Shown piece by piece: positions 1 to 9,640 of a stretch of 64,000 nt of DNA; positions within the stretch are counted from its first letter, which is position 1, and each line of letters opens with the position of its first letter. The notes below the pieces were generated by a model. It worked only from the letters and a program-made list of their open reading frames with translations, was not told the DNA's origin and searched no databases. A program made the position numbers and the translations under genes. Source of the stretch: Paenibacillus sp. SY21-1 (GTDB lineage Bacteria > Bacillota > Bacilli > Paenibacillales > Paenibacillaceae); the NCBI RefSeq assembly GCF_005222705.1, contig NZ_STGF01000005.1, positions 186,001-250,000 of the forward strand, read 5' to 3'.

Positions 1-1
1 G

Positions 2-466
2 CTGTCCATGCCTGACGAATTTGACCGCTTTGCCTGGTTTGGCAGAGGCCCCCACGAATGTTATGCGGACCGCAAGCACAGCGGCAAGCTTGGTATATTC
101 AGCGGTACGGTCGACGAGCAGTATGTGCCTTATATCAAGCCGCAGGAGAATGGCAGCAAAGCCGATGTCCGCTGGGCGACCGTGATGAACGGCGGCGGTG
201 CAGGGATCCGCTTCGACGGGGAGCTTCCTTTTCAGGCGGGCGTACATCATTACTCGACGGGCGAGCTGTCGACGATGAGCCACCGTCATAAGCTGACGCG
301 GCTGAATGAAACGATTGTCAAGCTGGATGCCGTGCAGAGCGGTGTCGGCAATGGCAGCTGCGGGTATGCGCCGACGCTCGACGCTTATTTGATCAAGCCG
401 GAGCCGATGACGTTTGCCATTCGCTGCACGCCGCTTACTGGCCGATTGGCGTCTGGAGAAGCTTGA
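2..466 (+). CDS. Beta-galactosidase, GH2 family (C-terminal part, cut by window start)
   Basis: This is the C-terminal end of a LacZ-like GH2 beta-galactosidase; the reading frame is open through the left edge, so the start and catalytic centre lie outside. What is visible is the C-terminal small-chain/domain-5 beta-sandwich: the motif WFGRGPHECYADRK, then DEQYVPYIKPQENG and DVRWATV, and late GVGNGSCGYAP, all in LacZ order. Such enzymes remove terminal beta-galactose from oligosaccharides. It ends about 107 bases before the GH95 gene on the same strand, so it probably heads or belongs to the glycosidase operon that follows. The family is clear from these motifs; the exact substrate is not. 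Confidence 0.9.
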   Translation: MSMPDEFDRFAWFGRGPHECYADRKHSGKLGIFSGTVDEQYVPYIKPQENGSKADVRWATVMNGGGAGIRFDGELPFQAGVHHYSTGELSTMSHRHKLTRLNETIVKLDAVQSGVGNGSCGYAPTLDAYLIKPEPMTFAIRCTPLTGRLASGEA

Positions 467-573
467 TGCGAGCGTGCCTGCTTGCGTTTTGCCTGTATGG
501 AGAAGACTGTTGCGACAATAACAAAGAACAGCGCGGGCCGGCCTTAAGCTGCGGCGCGGAAAGAGGTGGTGGC

Positions 574-2994
574 ATGGGAGCGGCACAAGCAAGGCTGTGG
601 TATCGCGAGCCCGCCCATGAGTGGGAGGAGGCGCTGCCGATCGGCAACGGGCGATTGGGCGGCATGGTATATGGCGGCATCAAGCGCGAGCGAATTCAAC
701 TAAACGAGGATACGCTGTGGTCAGGCCCGCCGCAGGACGGCAACAATGCGGAAGCCAAGCGCTATTTGGAGCAAGCGCGCCTATTCGTTGCGGATGCCCG
801 TTATGCGGATGCGCAAAAATTAATTGAAGAGCACATGCTGGGCCCGTGGAATGAATCCTATCAGGCAATGGGCTGCTTGGAGCTTGAGCTCGGTCATGGA
901 GCAAAGGTGGAGCAGTACAGGCGCGAGCTGGATTTGGGCGATGCGGTGTGCCGGGTGAGCTATGCGCACAAGGGCATCGCTTACAGCCGGGAAACCTTTG
1001 TATCGGCCGCCGATCAGGTTATGGCTGTCCGGTTTTCGGCGGATAGGCCGGGGGTGATCAGCCTTGAGGCGTCGCTGACGAGTCCGCTGCCGTTTCAGGT
1101 CGGCCGGGGTGAAGGCAGCCGTCTCGTATTGAACGGCCAAGCGCCGGATCATGTGGAGCCTCATTTCATTCAGGCGGAGGAGGTCGTTTTTTTTGGCGAT
1201 CAGTCTGGAATGAGCTTTACCATTCAACTGCAGGCGCTCCATCAAGGCGGGCGCATGGAGCGGCATGGCGGACGCGTAGTGGTGCGCGATGCGGACAGCG
1301 TGGTGCTGCTGCTCGCTGCCGCGACCAGCTACAGCGGATTTGGCCAAGCGCCTGGTCAGACTGACCATGACCCGGAGGTTAGATGCGGACAGCGACTGGA
1401 TGCGGCCGCAGGCCTTCCGTATGGCGAGCTGCTGTCCCGGCATTTGCAGGAGCATAAGCGTTATTTCGATCGCGTCAGTCTGGTGCTGGACGGAGCCGAG
1501 GAGCTTGACGAGGTGCCGACGGATGAACGGATAGAGGCGGTACGGGCCGGCAAGACGGATGAGCAGCTTGCCGTTCTCTTTTTTCAGTACGGGCGTTATC
1601 TGCTGCTGGCAAGCTCGCGGCCCGGCACACAAGCTGCGACGCTTCAAGGTATATGGAATGAGCTGACCAGGCCTCCGTGGACCTGCAACTACACGGCCAA
1701 CATTAATGTACAAATGAGCTATTGGCTGGCGGAAACCTGCCATCTGAGCGAATGCCATACCCCGCTGTTCGATATGATGGAGGAACTGGCGGTCACCGGG
1801 AGCCACACGGCGCGGATTCACTATGGCTGCCGAGGCTGGGTTTCCCATCATGGCATCGACCTGTGGCGTTCGGCGACGCCGTCCGGCGGACCGACGAAGG
1901 GCTCCGCAAGCTGGGCATTCTGGCCGATGGCCGGCCCATGGCTGTGCCAGCATGTGTGGGAGCATTATTTGTTCGGCGGCGATCTGGATTTTCTAGGCGA
2001 GCGGGCTTATCCGCTGATGAAGGGAGCGGCTTTATTTTGCCTGGATTGGCTAACCGAGGATCAAGGCGGGCATCTGGTCAGCTCGCCGTCGACCTCGCCC
2101 GAAAACTCCTTTATTGCGCCGGACGGCAGCATAGCAGCGGTAAGCATGAGCTCGACGATGGACCTTTCGCTGATACGCGAGCTGTTCACGAACTGTCTGG
2201 AGGCCGCAACCTGTCTAGGCATCGACAGCGAATTTTGCGAGGAGCTGCAGCTGGCGCTTCCTAGGCTTCATCCGCTGCGGATCGGGCGGCATGGCCAGCT
2301 CCAGGAATGGCTGTTTGACTTCGAGGAGGCAGAGCCCGGTCATCGTCATACGGCTCATCTCTATGCTCTTCATCCGGGCCGGCAGATTACGCCTCAAGGG
2401 CAGCCCGAGCTGGCGGAGGCTTGCCGCGTGACACTGGAGCGGCGTGCCCGTCATGAAGGGGAGGATGCCATCGGCTGGTGCTATGCCTGGTTGATAAGCC
2501 AATATGCGCGGCTTGGCGATGGAGCCAAAGCCCATCGCTATTTGATTAAGCTGCTGGGTAATCCGTTCCCTAATTTGCTGAATGCGCATCGCCATCCGAA
2601 GCTGACGTGGTATCCGACCACGCTGGAGGCAAATTTAGGCGCTACAGCCGGAATGGCGGAGCTTCTGCTGCAGAGCCATGACGGCTGCATCGAGCTGCTG
2701 CCTGCGCTCCCTGACGCCTGGTCGGCAGGCAGGATCGCCGGACTGCGCGCACGCGGCGGCTTTGAGCTGGACATAGAGTGGAGCGGCGGCAGGGTCATCC
2801 GAGCGAGGGTTGCCTCGACGAGAGGCGGCATATGCCGCATTCGTTCAAAGCAAGCGTTAAGGCTGGCAGCCGCCGCGGACGCTTCCAGCCTGGAGCAAGC
2901 CGGCGATTTGCTTTCATTTGACACCGTTTCAGGCCAATGCTATGTGCTTGAGCGGAACGAGGAGAGGGATAAGGATGAGAATTGCCAGGCTTAA
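574..2994 (+). CDS. GH95 alpha-L-fucosidase / alpha-L-galactosidase-like glycoside hydrolase
   Basis: 806 residues, close to the usual GH95 length. The N-terminal beta-domain begins LWYREPAHEWEEALPIGNGR, followed by the (alpha/alpha)6 barrel. The catalytic region shows WNELTRPPW, NYTANINVQMSYW (the paired Asn motif that activates water in this family), STSPENS (acidic catalytic loop) and HRHTAHLYALHPG. The ATG at 574 is chosen because AAGAGGTGG stands just before it; an in-frame ATG at 463 has no ribosome binding site and overlaps the previous gene. No signal peptide is seen, so it acts in the cytoplasm. GH95 members inverted-hydrolyse alpha-L-fucosides, and some prefer alpha-L-galactosides; in this pectin-type cluster L-galactose is possible. 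It overlaps the next gene by 20 bases, a sign of an operon. Confidence 0.9.
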   Translation: MGAAQARLWYREPAHEWEEALPIGNGRLGGMVYGGIKRERIQLNEDTLWSGPPQDGNNAEAKRYLEQARLFVADARYADAQKLIEEHMLGPWNESYQAMGCLELELGHGAKVEQYRRELDLGDAVCRVSYAHKGIAYSRETFVSAADQVMAVRFSADRPGVISLEASLTSPLPFQVGRGEGSRLVLNGQAPDHVEPHFIQAEEVVFFGDQSGMSFTIQLQALHQGGRMERHGGRVVVRDADSVVLLLAAATSYSGFGQAPGQTDHDPEVRCGQRLDAAAGLPYGELLSRHLQEHKRYFDRVSLVLDGAEELDEVPTDERIEAVRAGKTDEQLAVLFFQYGRYLLLASSRPGTQAATLQGIWNELTRPPWTCNYTANINVQMSYWLAETCHLSECHTPLFDMMEELAVTGSHTARIHYGCRGWVSHHGIDLWRSATPSGGPTKGSASWAFWPMAGPWLCQHVWEHYLFGGDLDFLGERAYPLMKGAALFCLDWLTEDQGGHLVSSPSTSPENSFIAPDGSIAAVSMSSTMDLSLIRELFTNCLEAATCLGIDSEFCEELQLALPRLHPLRIGRHGQLQEWLFDFEEAEPGHRHTAHLYALHPGRQITPQGQPELAEACRVTLERRARHEGEDAIGWCYAWLISQYARLGDGAKAHRYLIKLLGNPFPNLLNAHRHPKLTWYPTTLEANLGATAGMAELLLQSHDGCIELLPALPDAWSAGRIAGLRARGGFELDIEWSGGRVIRARVASTRGGICRIRSKQALRLAAAADASSLEQAGDLLSFDTVSGQCYVLERNEERDKDENCQA

Positions 2995-5668
2995 GGTAGA
3001 TGGAAGGGAGTGTCCGCTCGGAAACGATTCGCTTGCGCCGCGCTTCGGCTGGTCTTTTGCCGATACCGGCAGACGCGCGGCTGTTCAAACGGCGTACCGG
3101 ATTAGAGTGTTTGCGAACGAGGCGGACGCTGAGCGAGAGCTTTGGGATTCCGGCATCAGGCAGGGAAGGCGGCATACCGGCATTCGTTACGGCGGCAGCG
3201 CGCTTGCTTCCGCCCAGCGTTACTATTGGCAAGTCACGGTGTGGGATGAGCAAGGCAGCGGCTTGGCAAGCGAGATTTCATGGTGGGAAACCGGCTTGCT
3301 TGCCCCGCAAGACTGGAAAGGCCGCTGGATTGGCGCTCCCGACCGCTTGGCTGAGGGATCGGGGGCGCTGCCGCTGCTGCGAAAGACGTTTGAGGTGAGC
3401 AAGCCGCTTCGCCAGGCGCGTGCTTATGTGAGCGGGCTTGGCCATTTCGAGCTGCGCCTGAACGGAGACAAGACGGGGGAACGCGAGCTGGAGCCGGGAT
3501 GGACCAACTATGATCAAACCTGCTTTTACTCCGTATACGATGTGACCGATCGGCTTGCGCCGGGCTCCAATGTCGTTGGGGTCATGCTGGGCAACGGATT
3601 TTATCATGTGGAGGGCGGGAGATACACGAAGTTCACCCGTTCCTTCGGCAAGCCCAAATGCCTTGCGCAGCTGGAGCTGCGCTATGCGGACGGCACAACG
3701 GAATATGTGGTGAGCGATGAAAGCTGGCGCGCAAGCGAAGGTCCGATCGTCTTCTCTTGCATGTACGGCGGCGAGGACTATGATGCGCGCAAGGAGCAGA
3801 CGGGCTGGGACAGCCCGGCGTTTGCCGAGGATGAACGCTGGCTGCCGGCTGCGTATGCCGAGCCGCCCAAAGGGGGGCTGCGCGTTCAGCCGATCCAGCC
3901 CTTAAAGGTGATGCAGAGGTTTGCGCCTTGCCGGATTGAACGGAAGTCGGCTGGCGTATGGCTGGTCGATTTCGGGCAAAATTTCTCGGGCTGGACGGAG
4001 CTGGCTGTCACTGGACCTGCAGGCGCCGAAATCCGCATCTGGCCGGCTGAACGTTTAACGGATGACGAGCCGGATCAGAGGATGACCGGGTCTCCATACG
4101 TGCTGACCTACACGCTAAAAGGGGAAGGGGTGGAGCGCTGGCGTCCCCGGTTCACCTACTACGGCTTTCGCTATGCGCAGGTGGAGGCTACGGAGCCGAT
4201 TTCGTTCCAAGTGGGCGACGGAGGAAGCGAAGAGGCTGCTAGCAGTCCGTTGGCGTTGCTTGAGCTGCAGGGACAAATGCTGTATCCGGACTTCGCGACA
4301 ACAGGAAGCTTTGCTTGCTCGAACGCGCTGTTCAACCGGATACATGCGATCATCGGCTGGGCCATTCTCAGCAATGCCAAAAGCATTTTTACCGATTGTC
4401 CCCATCGGGAGAAGCTTGGCTGGCTGGAGCAGGTATATTTGATGGCCCCCTCTATTATTTACAATTGGGATGTGGAAAGCCTGCTGCTCAAGGTGCTCGA
4501 GGACATCCGCGACGCCCAGCAGCCCGACGGCATGATTCCGACCACTGCTCCGGAGTATGTCGTATTCGAACCCCCTTGGGCTATCTTTCGGGACTCGGCC
4601 TCTTGGGGCGCGGCTTACACGCTGACGAGCTGGGAGCTGCTGAAACGTTACGGCAACGACAGCTCCATTGCGCGGCATTACGGGGGGATGAAGGCCTACG
4701 TCGATTATTTGTCCGCGAAAACGGAGCGCGATATTCTCGTGCACGGTTTGGGAGATTGGTACGATGTGGGCGACGATGGTCCGGGCTTTGCGCAAAATAC
4801 GCCGGTTCCGCTAGTTGAAACCGCGATTTTCTATCATCTGCTTGTCATTATGGCGGAAATGGCGGATATGCTTGGTGAGGGGACAGATGCCGTAAGGTAT
4901 CGGGAGCAAAGCGTAAAAGTCAGGCAGGCTTTTAATGATACATTTTTTGATCGGGCAGCGGGCTGCTATGCGGGAGGCAGCCAGACCGCAAACGCGATGC
5001 CGCTGGCGCTCGGTTTGGTAGAGGAGACGAATCGGGCGGCTGTGCTGGACCGGCTTGTTCGCGATATCGAGAACAGGGGCTTCCATACGAGCGCAGGAGA
5101 CATCGGGCATCGCTACGTGCTGAAGGCGCTGGCCGATGAAAGCCGTTCGGAGCTGATCTACCACATGACATGCAAAACGGAGCATCCAAGCTACGGCTTC
5201 CAGGTCGAGCACGGCGCAACAACGCTGACGGAAGCCTGGGACGGACCAACGGTCGGAAAATCCCAGAACCATTTTATGCTGGGCCATATTGAAGAATGGT
5301 TCTACCAAAGCCTTGCGGGAATCAGCGTTCAATTAAATCGTGACAAATATGCCTTTGAAGTGACGATCAAGCCGGTCATTGCGGGAGAGCTAAGCTGCGT
5401 TGACGGCTGCTGCGATACTCCCGCGGGCCGGGTAGAAGTAAGCTGGCAGCGCGCTGGGCGGCATCGTCTCCGCCTGAAGGTCGTCATTCCCGTCAACACC
5501 GATGCGATTATCCATGTTCCCGCCATATCTGCTGAAGCGGTAAAGGAAACGGGGGGAGGAAGCGCAGAATGGCTGACGCCTCCAAAGCTGGTGCGGCACG
5601 AAAATGGCTACTGCCTGTACGAAGCAGGCTCGGGAGTCTATATTTTTGACAGCGAGCTGGACGGTTGA
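2975..5668 (+). CDS. GH78 alpha-L-rhamnosidase
   Basis: 897 residues with the typical GH78 order: N-terminal Ig-like domain, rhamnosidase N domain (APDRLAEGSGALPLLRKTF, YVSGLGHFELRLNG), concanavalin-like domain, and the (alpha/alpha)6 barrel with the catalytic motif TDCPHREKLGWLEQ, where the acidic residues of the DCPxRE signature are intact. Downstream GATTLTEAWDGP and SQNHFMLGHIEEW complete the active site. It would cleave terminal alpha-L-rhamnose from rhamnogalacturonan or other rhamnosides. The ATG at 2975 is preceded by GAGAGGGATAAGG and lies inside the end of the GH95 gene; the longer frame from 2918 lacks a ribosome site. No signal peptide, so cytoplasmic. A strong terminator follows. 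Confidence 0.93.
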   Translation: MRIARLKVDGRECPLGNDSLAPRFGWSFADTGRRAAVQTAYRIRVFANEADAERELWDSGIRQGRRHTGIRYGGSALASAQRYYWQVTVWDEQGSGLASEISWWETGLLAPQDWKGRWIGAPDRLAEGSGALPLLRKTFEVSKPLRQARAYVSGLGHFELRLNGDKTGERELEPGWTNYDQTCFYSVYDVTDRLAPGSNVVGVMLGNGFYHVEGGRYTKFTRSFGKPKCLAQLELRYADGTTEYVVSDESWRASEGPIVFSCMYGGEDYDARKEQTGWDSPAFAEDERWLPAAYAEPPKGGLRVQPIQPLKVMQRFAPCRIERKSAGVWLVDFGQNFSGWTELAVTGPAGAEIRIWPAERLTDDEPDQRMTGSPYVLTYTLKGEGVERWRPRFTYYGFRYAQVEATEPISFQVGDGGSEEAASSPLALLELQGQMLYPDFATTGSFACSNALFNRIHAIIGWAILSNAKSIFTDCPHREKLGWLEQVYLMAPSIIYNWDVESLLLKVLEDIRDAQQPDGMIPTTAPEYVVFEPPWAIFRDSASWGAAYTLTSWELLKRYGNDSSIARHYGGMKAYVDYLSAKTERDILVHGLGDWYDVGDDGPGFAQNTPVPLVETAIFYHLLVIMAEMADMLGEGTDAVRYREQSVKVRQAFNDTFFDRAAGCYAGGSQTANAMPLALGLVEETNRAAVLDRLVRDIENRGFHTSAGDIGHRYVLKALADESRSELIYHMTCKTEHPSYGFQVEHGATTLTEAWDGPTVGKSQNHFMLGHIEEWFYQSLAGISVQLNRDKYAFEVTIKPVIAGELSCVDGCCDTPAGRVEVSWQRAGRHRLRLKVVIPVNTDAIIHVPAISAEAVKETGGGSAEWLTPPKLVRHENGYCLYEAGSGVYIFDSELDG

Positions 5669-5689
5669 CCGTTGTGCTCGAATGCGGCC

Positions 5690-5722
5690 AAGGCATCGGA
5701 CACCGGTGCCTTCCTTTTTTTT
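5690..5722 (+). terminator. Rho-independent terminator after GH78
   Basis: A 10-bp stem (5690-5699 with 5703-5712, one G-U pair), three-base loop, then eight T residues. It separates the GH2-GH95-GH78 unit from the GH43-esterase unit. Confidence 0.85.
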
Positions 5723-5736
5723 GAAAACGCTGCCCT
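5721..5736 (+). promoter_or_regulatory. Possible cre (CcpA) site
   Basis: TTGAAAACGCTGCCCT matches the Bacillus cre consensus (WTGNAANCGNWWNCAW) at all but two positions, with the central CG intact. It lies about 200 bases upstream of the GH43 gene and touches the T-tract of the preceding terminator, so chance similarity is possible. Confidence 0.3.
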
Positions 5737-5938
5737 TTAGCAGGAAATAAAGCTGACAACAAGTAAAAGGCAGAACAAGTAAGAACAAAAATGAGCGAAA
5801 TAGACATGAAATAAGCAGGAAAATTACATATGCATGTTCTATACTCAGGATATTCTGCTCAGGAGCAAATGCCGGTCCGCCATCGCAAGGCGGCGCGTCC
5901 ACAATGGCGCTGACAGAAAAAAAGGAGGCAGAGCTAAC

Positions 5939-7582
5939 ATGCAGACTGCAAAAACGCAGGACATGTCCCCATGGATTGCCGACCAAGGAGACGGAACGTT
6001 TATAAATCCGGTGCTGTGCGCCGATTATTCGGACCCCGATGTGGCCAGACTGGGGGCTGATTATTATATGACAGCCTCCAGCTTCGGACATATCCCAGGA
6101 CTTCCGATTTTGCATTCCCGCGATCTGGTGAACTGGTCCTTGATCGGCCACGCGATCGCGCATATGCCCCTGGAGGGGTATGACCGGCCCCAGCACGGCA
6201 ACGGCGTATGGGCGCCAAGTCTGAGGTTCCACGAGGGAAAATGGCTTATTTATTATGGCGATCCCGATATCGGCATTTTTGTTGTGGCATCCGTCACCTC
6301 CGACCCTGCCGGAGATTGGCGTCCGCCGCAGCTGGTCGTAAGCGGCAAAGGGCTGATTGATCCCTGTCCGTTCTGGGATGAAGACGGAAACGCCTATTTG
6401 GTCCACGCCTACGCGAACAGCCGCAGCGGAATCAAGCACAAGCTCAGACTGTGCAGGATGTCTTGGCAGGGCGACAAGCTGCTGGATGAAGGGAAAATCG
6501 TATTTGACGATCCGGAAGCGCATCCGACATTGGAGGGGCCGAAGCTGTACAAGCGCAACGGCTTTTATTATATTTTTGCGCCTGCGGGCGGCGTTGCGAC
6601 AGGCTGGCAAACGGTGCTGCGGGCGAAGGAGCCAATTGGCCCGTATGAAGCTCGTATTGTTCTGCATCAAGGCAAAACGGCCATTAACGGTCCCCATCAA
6701 GGCGGTTGGGTGGACACCCCGTACAAAGAGGACTGGTTCCTGCATTTTCAGGATGACGGCGCATATGGTCGAATCGTCCATTTGCAGCCGGTTGAGTGGC
6801 GTGACGATTGGCCGATAATTGGAGCGGATGAGGATGGTGACGGAATCGGCGAGCCGGTGCTGCGTTACCGCAAACCGAAAACGGACGATATGCAGAAGAT
6901 CGCGGCTCCGTTAACCTCGGACGAGTTTAATGCGAACGCCATCGGGCTTCAATGGCAGTGGCAGGCGAACCCTCGCCGCGACTGGTATTCGCTAACGGAA
7001 CGCAAGGAGCGGCTGCGGCTGTTCGCCTGGCCGCAGGATGAAGCGGCGCCATCGCTGTACCGTTACCCGGCTCTGCTTCTTCAGAAATTTCCGGCTAAAA
7101 CGTTCGTAGGGCGGACGAGATTGGACGGCAGCGCTCTGAAGCCCGGCGAGCGCGCCGGACTAATCGTTTTTGGTTACGCTTACGCGGGTATCGAGCTTCG
7201 AAGAGACGCGGGCGGAGACTATTGCCTTGCCTCGATCCTCGGGGACCAACAGTCGGAGCAAGTGCTAAGAAAGCTTCCGCTGCCTTTGGAGGGGACAATG
7301 GTCGAGCTTCGCGTTACGGTAGGCGAAGGGGCAGTATGCAGATTCGCCTATCTGATGGACGAAGGGAAATACCGCGAGCTTCCGGATTGTTTTACAGCGA
7401 AAGAAGGGCAATGGGTAGGGGCCAAGTTGGGGCTGTACACGAGTAAAGCCGCTTTGGAGCAGGAGAGCGAAAGCGGTTATGCCGACTTTGAATGGTTTCG
7501 CGTGGAAAGAGGCGGGACCGACTTATGCGAGGCGGACGGACTAAGAGGGGGAGCGCGCGATGATGACGGCAGCCACGCATAA
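5939..7582 (+). CDS. GH43 beta-xylosidase / alpha-L-arabinofuranosidase with C-terminal beta-sandwich
   Basis: 547 residues. The five-bladed propeller carries the three GH43 acidic residues: the base in NPVLCADYSDPDVAR, the pKa modulator in GLIDPCPFWDEDGNAY and the acid in TLEGPKLYKRNGFYY. From about residue 325 a concanavalin-like C-terminal domain starts (DEFNANAIGLQWQWQANP) and ends YADFEWFRVE, as in the beta-xylosidase type of GH43. ATG 5939 follows an AAAAGGAGG site with good spacing; the in-frame ATG at 5834 has none. No signal peptide. It would release arabinofuranose or xylose from side chains. The stop overlaps the next gene by 23 bases, so the two are co-translated. Substrate cannot be fixed from sequence alone. 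Confidence 0.92.
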   Translation: MQTAKTQDMSPWIADQGDGTFINPVLCADYSDPDVARLGADYYMTASSFGHIPGLPILHSRDLVNWSLIGHAIAHMPLEGYDRPQHGNGVWAPSLRFHEGKWLIYYGDPDIGIFVVASVTSDPAGDWRPPQLVVSGKGLIDPCPFWDEDGNAYLVHAYANSRSGIKHKLRLCRMSWQGDKLLDEGKIVFDDPEAHPTLEGPKLYKRNGFYYIFAPAGGVATGWQTVLRAKEPIGPYEARIVLHQGKTAINGPHQGGWVDTPYKEDWFLHFQDDGAYGRIVHLQPVEWRDDWPIIGADEDGDGIGEPVLRYRKPKTDDMQKIAAPLTSDEFNANAIGLQWQWQANPRRDWYSLTERKERLRLFAWPQDEAAPSLYRYPALLLQKFPAKTFVGRTRLDGSALKPGERAGLIVFGYAYAGIELRRDAGGDYCLASILGDQQSEQVLRKLPLPLEGTMVELRVTVGEGAVCRFAYLMDEGKYRELPDCFTAKEGQWVGAKLGLYTSKAALEQESESGYADFEWFRVERGGTDLCEADGLRGGARDDDGSHA

Positions 7583-9545
7583 ATATAATTTTAGATCAGC
7601 CGCATTGGAAGGATTTACGGACGTACAAGGCCGCCCTGGCCAAGGAGTGCCTTTGTATTCGGAGGAACGCGGATACGGCTTTATCACGCACACAAGCGCA
7701 AAGCCCCCCAGAGAGGTGCATCCTGATCGCATTACGGCGGAGGAGAACGGTGTTACGGTGTCCGAGCCGGCATTCTACGCGGCAGAAGGCAATGAAGAGG
7801 ACGATTATAATCATTACGGTATGGCATTTCGAATCAAAGCTTTGCCCGGAGCTTATCGAATCGACGTCAAGCTGACCTGCGATGCATCGGAGGCCATCGT
7901 TTCCGTATCGGCGATGCATGGCAAGCGGCTGCTGTCTCCGGGCTTTTGGGATGCGCCTATGTCCATTCCGATTCAGACCACGGCAACTGGTGAAGGCGGC
8001 AGCTGGTCTTTCGCTTATGCCAATGGGCAATCCTTTATGGACATTGAAATCGAGCCTAAGCGGGTGAACGAGTCTGTAGGCGTTCAAGAAATCGTCTTGA
8101 CGCCCATCGCGCCGAAGCACCGGCCGGAGAGCGTAAAGCCGGCCATCTTTTTGCTTGGGGACTCTACGGTAAAGTCTTATATTTTTGAGGAAGCGCCGAT
8201 GTCCGGCTGGGGACAGGTTATTGGGAATCATTTTGACCGGGAGCGCGTCGATGTCCATAACTATTCCATGGGCGGGCGTTCCTTTAAAAATGCCTACTTC
8301 GAGGGAAGATTGAATGACATCTTGACGATCGGCCATGTCGGCGACTTTCTGCTGATCCAATTCGGCCACAATGATGAAATGGAGGATGAGCATTCCCGCT
8401 TTGGCAGAGGCTCGACGGAAGCGATGTACGAGCAGTACATCAAGGAAGTGTATATTCCGGCGATCCGGGCCAGAGGGATGATTCCGGTATTTATTACGGC
8501 GATGTCGAGGGTAGACGGAGATGCGGGGCCCGAGGAGCGTTATGAAAATTCATTTCAGAACAGAAGATTTCCGGACATCATGCGGAGGGTGGGCAAGCAA
8601 TTAGCCATTACGGTCATTGATCTCAATGCCCAAAGCCTCGACTACTACAATGAAATCGGCTATAAAGCGACGACGGCCATCGTCATGTCCATTGAAGCGG
8701 GGGAAACGCCAGGCAAAACGAATGACGGAAGCTATGCGAACGGCCATCCGGCAAATAAAATGGACGGCACTCATTACAAGGAAGCGTTGGCGAAGCCATT
8801 TGCCCGAATTATTGTATCATCGTTCCTTAAACAAGGAGCAGGCGGAGACCCTGTAGCGGCAGCGATTGCGGATTTCCTGAAGCCGGAGGTCAGACATGCA
8901 GCCAATACAGGGGATTGGAGCGTTGTGTTCCCGGAAATGGCGAAGGACACGACGCTTGGCGACGGCGCTTATTACCGAAATCAAATCGAGAAGCTGCTGC
9001 AGTTGGGTGTGATGAGCAAGGATGCCGAAGGCTATTTTCATCCGGATGCACCGATAACGGTAAAAGAATACGTCGCGGCTATAAGCTCGATGATGAAGGT
9101 GAAGCCGTCTGTTTTTGAGGAATATGAGGACGGCGTGCTGACGCGCGAGGTGTTGGCTGCGATTTTGGCCGACGCCTATCATGCGGCATTTACGGGAAAG
9201 CCGCCATATATGACCGACTATAATGGGGTTACGGTTGTTCCTGGCGATCCCGGCTACGATCCCAATCTGGACTCCGGAGCTAGAGGCGCTATGTATTACC
9301 CGCTTGTTTCATACGCACAGCTTACCGATACCCGGAAGATTGCGCCGCATTTGCTGCCAAAGGCGCAGCAGGCCTACGAGCTTGGACTTATCCGCTCGGA
9401 AAAAGGGATCAGACGCGGCAAAATGATGAACGGCAACGAGCTTGAGCCTGCCCAACCGCTCACGCGGGCCAAAGCTGCGAAATCGCTATATTACATGTGG
9501 GTACTGCAGCAGCCGGTGAAGCTGCGCAACGATGGCGGACGATAG
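7560..9545 (+). CDS. Rhamnogalacturonan acetylesterase-like SGNH hydrolase with SLH-like C-terminal repeats
   Basis: 661 residues in three parts. Residues 1-190 form a beta-sandwich like the N-terminal module of rhamnogalacturonan acetylesterases (YSEERGYGF). Residues 195-425 are the SGNH domain: block I GDST with Ser202, block II GGRSFKN, block III QFGHND, and block V DGTHY with Asp402 and His405, so the catalytic set is complete. Residues 445-661 contain S-layer-homology-like segments (YYRNQIEKLLQLGVM, YFHPDAPITVKEYV, then NELEPAQPLTRAKAAKSL). SLH domains normally anchor exported proteins, yet no signal peptide precedes this one. It probably deacetylates rhamnogalacturonan fragments alongside the overlapping GH43. 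The second ATG at 7563 is an equally possible start; GAGGGGGAG precedes both. Confidence 0.85.
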   Translation: MMTAATHKYNFRSAALEGFTDVQGRPGQGVPLYSEERGYGFITHTSAKPPREVHPDRITAEENGVTVSEPAFYAAEGNEEDDYNHYGMAFRIKALPGAYRIDVKLTCDASEAIVSVSAMHGKRLLSPGFWDAPMSIPIQTTATGEGGSWSFAYANGQSFMDIEIEPKRVNESVGVQEIVLTPIAPKHRPESVKPAIFLLGDSTVKSYIFEEAPMSGWGQVIGNHFDRERVDVHNYSMGGRSFKNAYFEGRLNDILTIGHVGDFLLIQFGHNDEMEDEHSRFGRGSTEAMYEQYIKEVYIPAIRARGMIPVFITAMSRVDGDAGPEERYENSFQNRRFPDIMRRVGKQLAITVIDLNAQSLDYYNEIGYKATTAIVMSIEAGETPGKTNDGSYANGHPANKMDGTHYKEALAKPFARIIVSSFLKQGAGGDPVAAAIADFLKPEVRHAANTGDWSVVFPEMAKDTTLGDGAYYRNQIEKLLQLGVMSKDAEGYFHPDAPITVKEYVAAISSMMKVKPSVFEEYEDGVLTREVLAAILADAYHAAFTGKPPYMTDYNGVTVVPGDPGYDPNLDSGARGAMYYPLVSYAQLTDTRKIAPHLLPKAQQAYELGLIRSEKGIRRGKMMNGNELEPAQPLTRAKAAKSLYYMWVLQQPVKLRNDGGR

Positions 9546-9586
9546 AAAAGGCAGGTGTTCAGGCTGAACCGCCGCTTGCAAGGCAA

Positions 9587-9609
9587 GGCCCCTTCCATGG
9601 AATGGGGCC
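9587..9609. repeat. Short inverted repeat after the esterase gene
   Basis: GGCCCC and GGGGCC flank the perfect palindrome TTCCATGGAA, giving a compact hairpin 42 bases after the esterase stop. There is no T-tract, so it may only stabilise the 3' end of the message. Confidence 0.4.
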
Positions 9610-9640
9610 AGTGCTGTAGCCGGATGACTCCCGCAGGCGG

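Noticed and set aside
5390..6781. 463-codon minus-strand frame across GH78 end and GH43 start
   Set aside because: Antisense to two clear glycosidase genes, spans a terminator and has no family motif; a shadow of high-G+C coding sequence.
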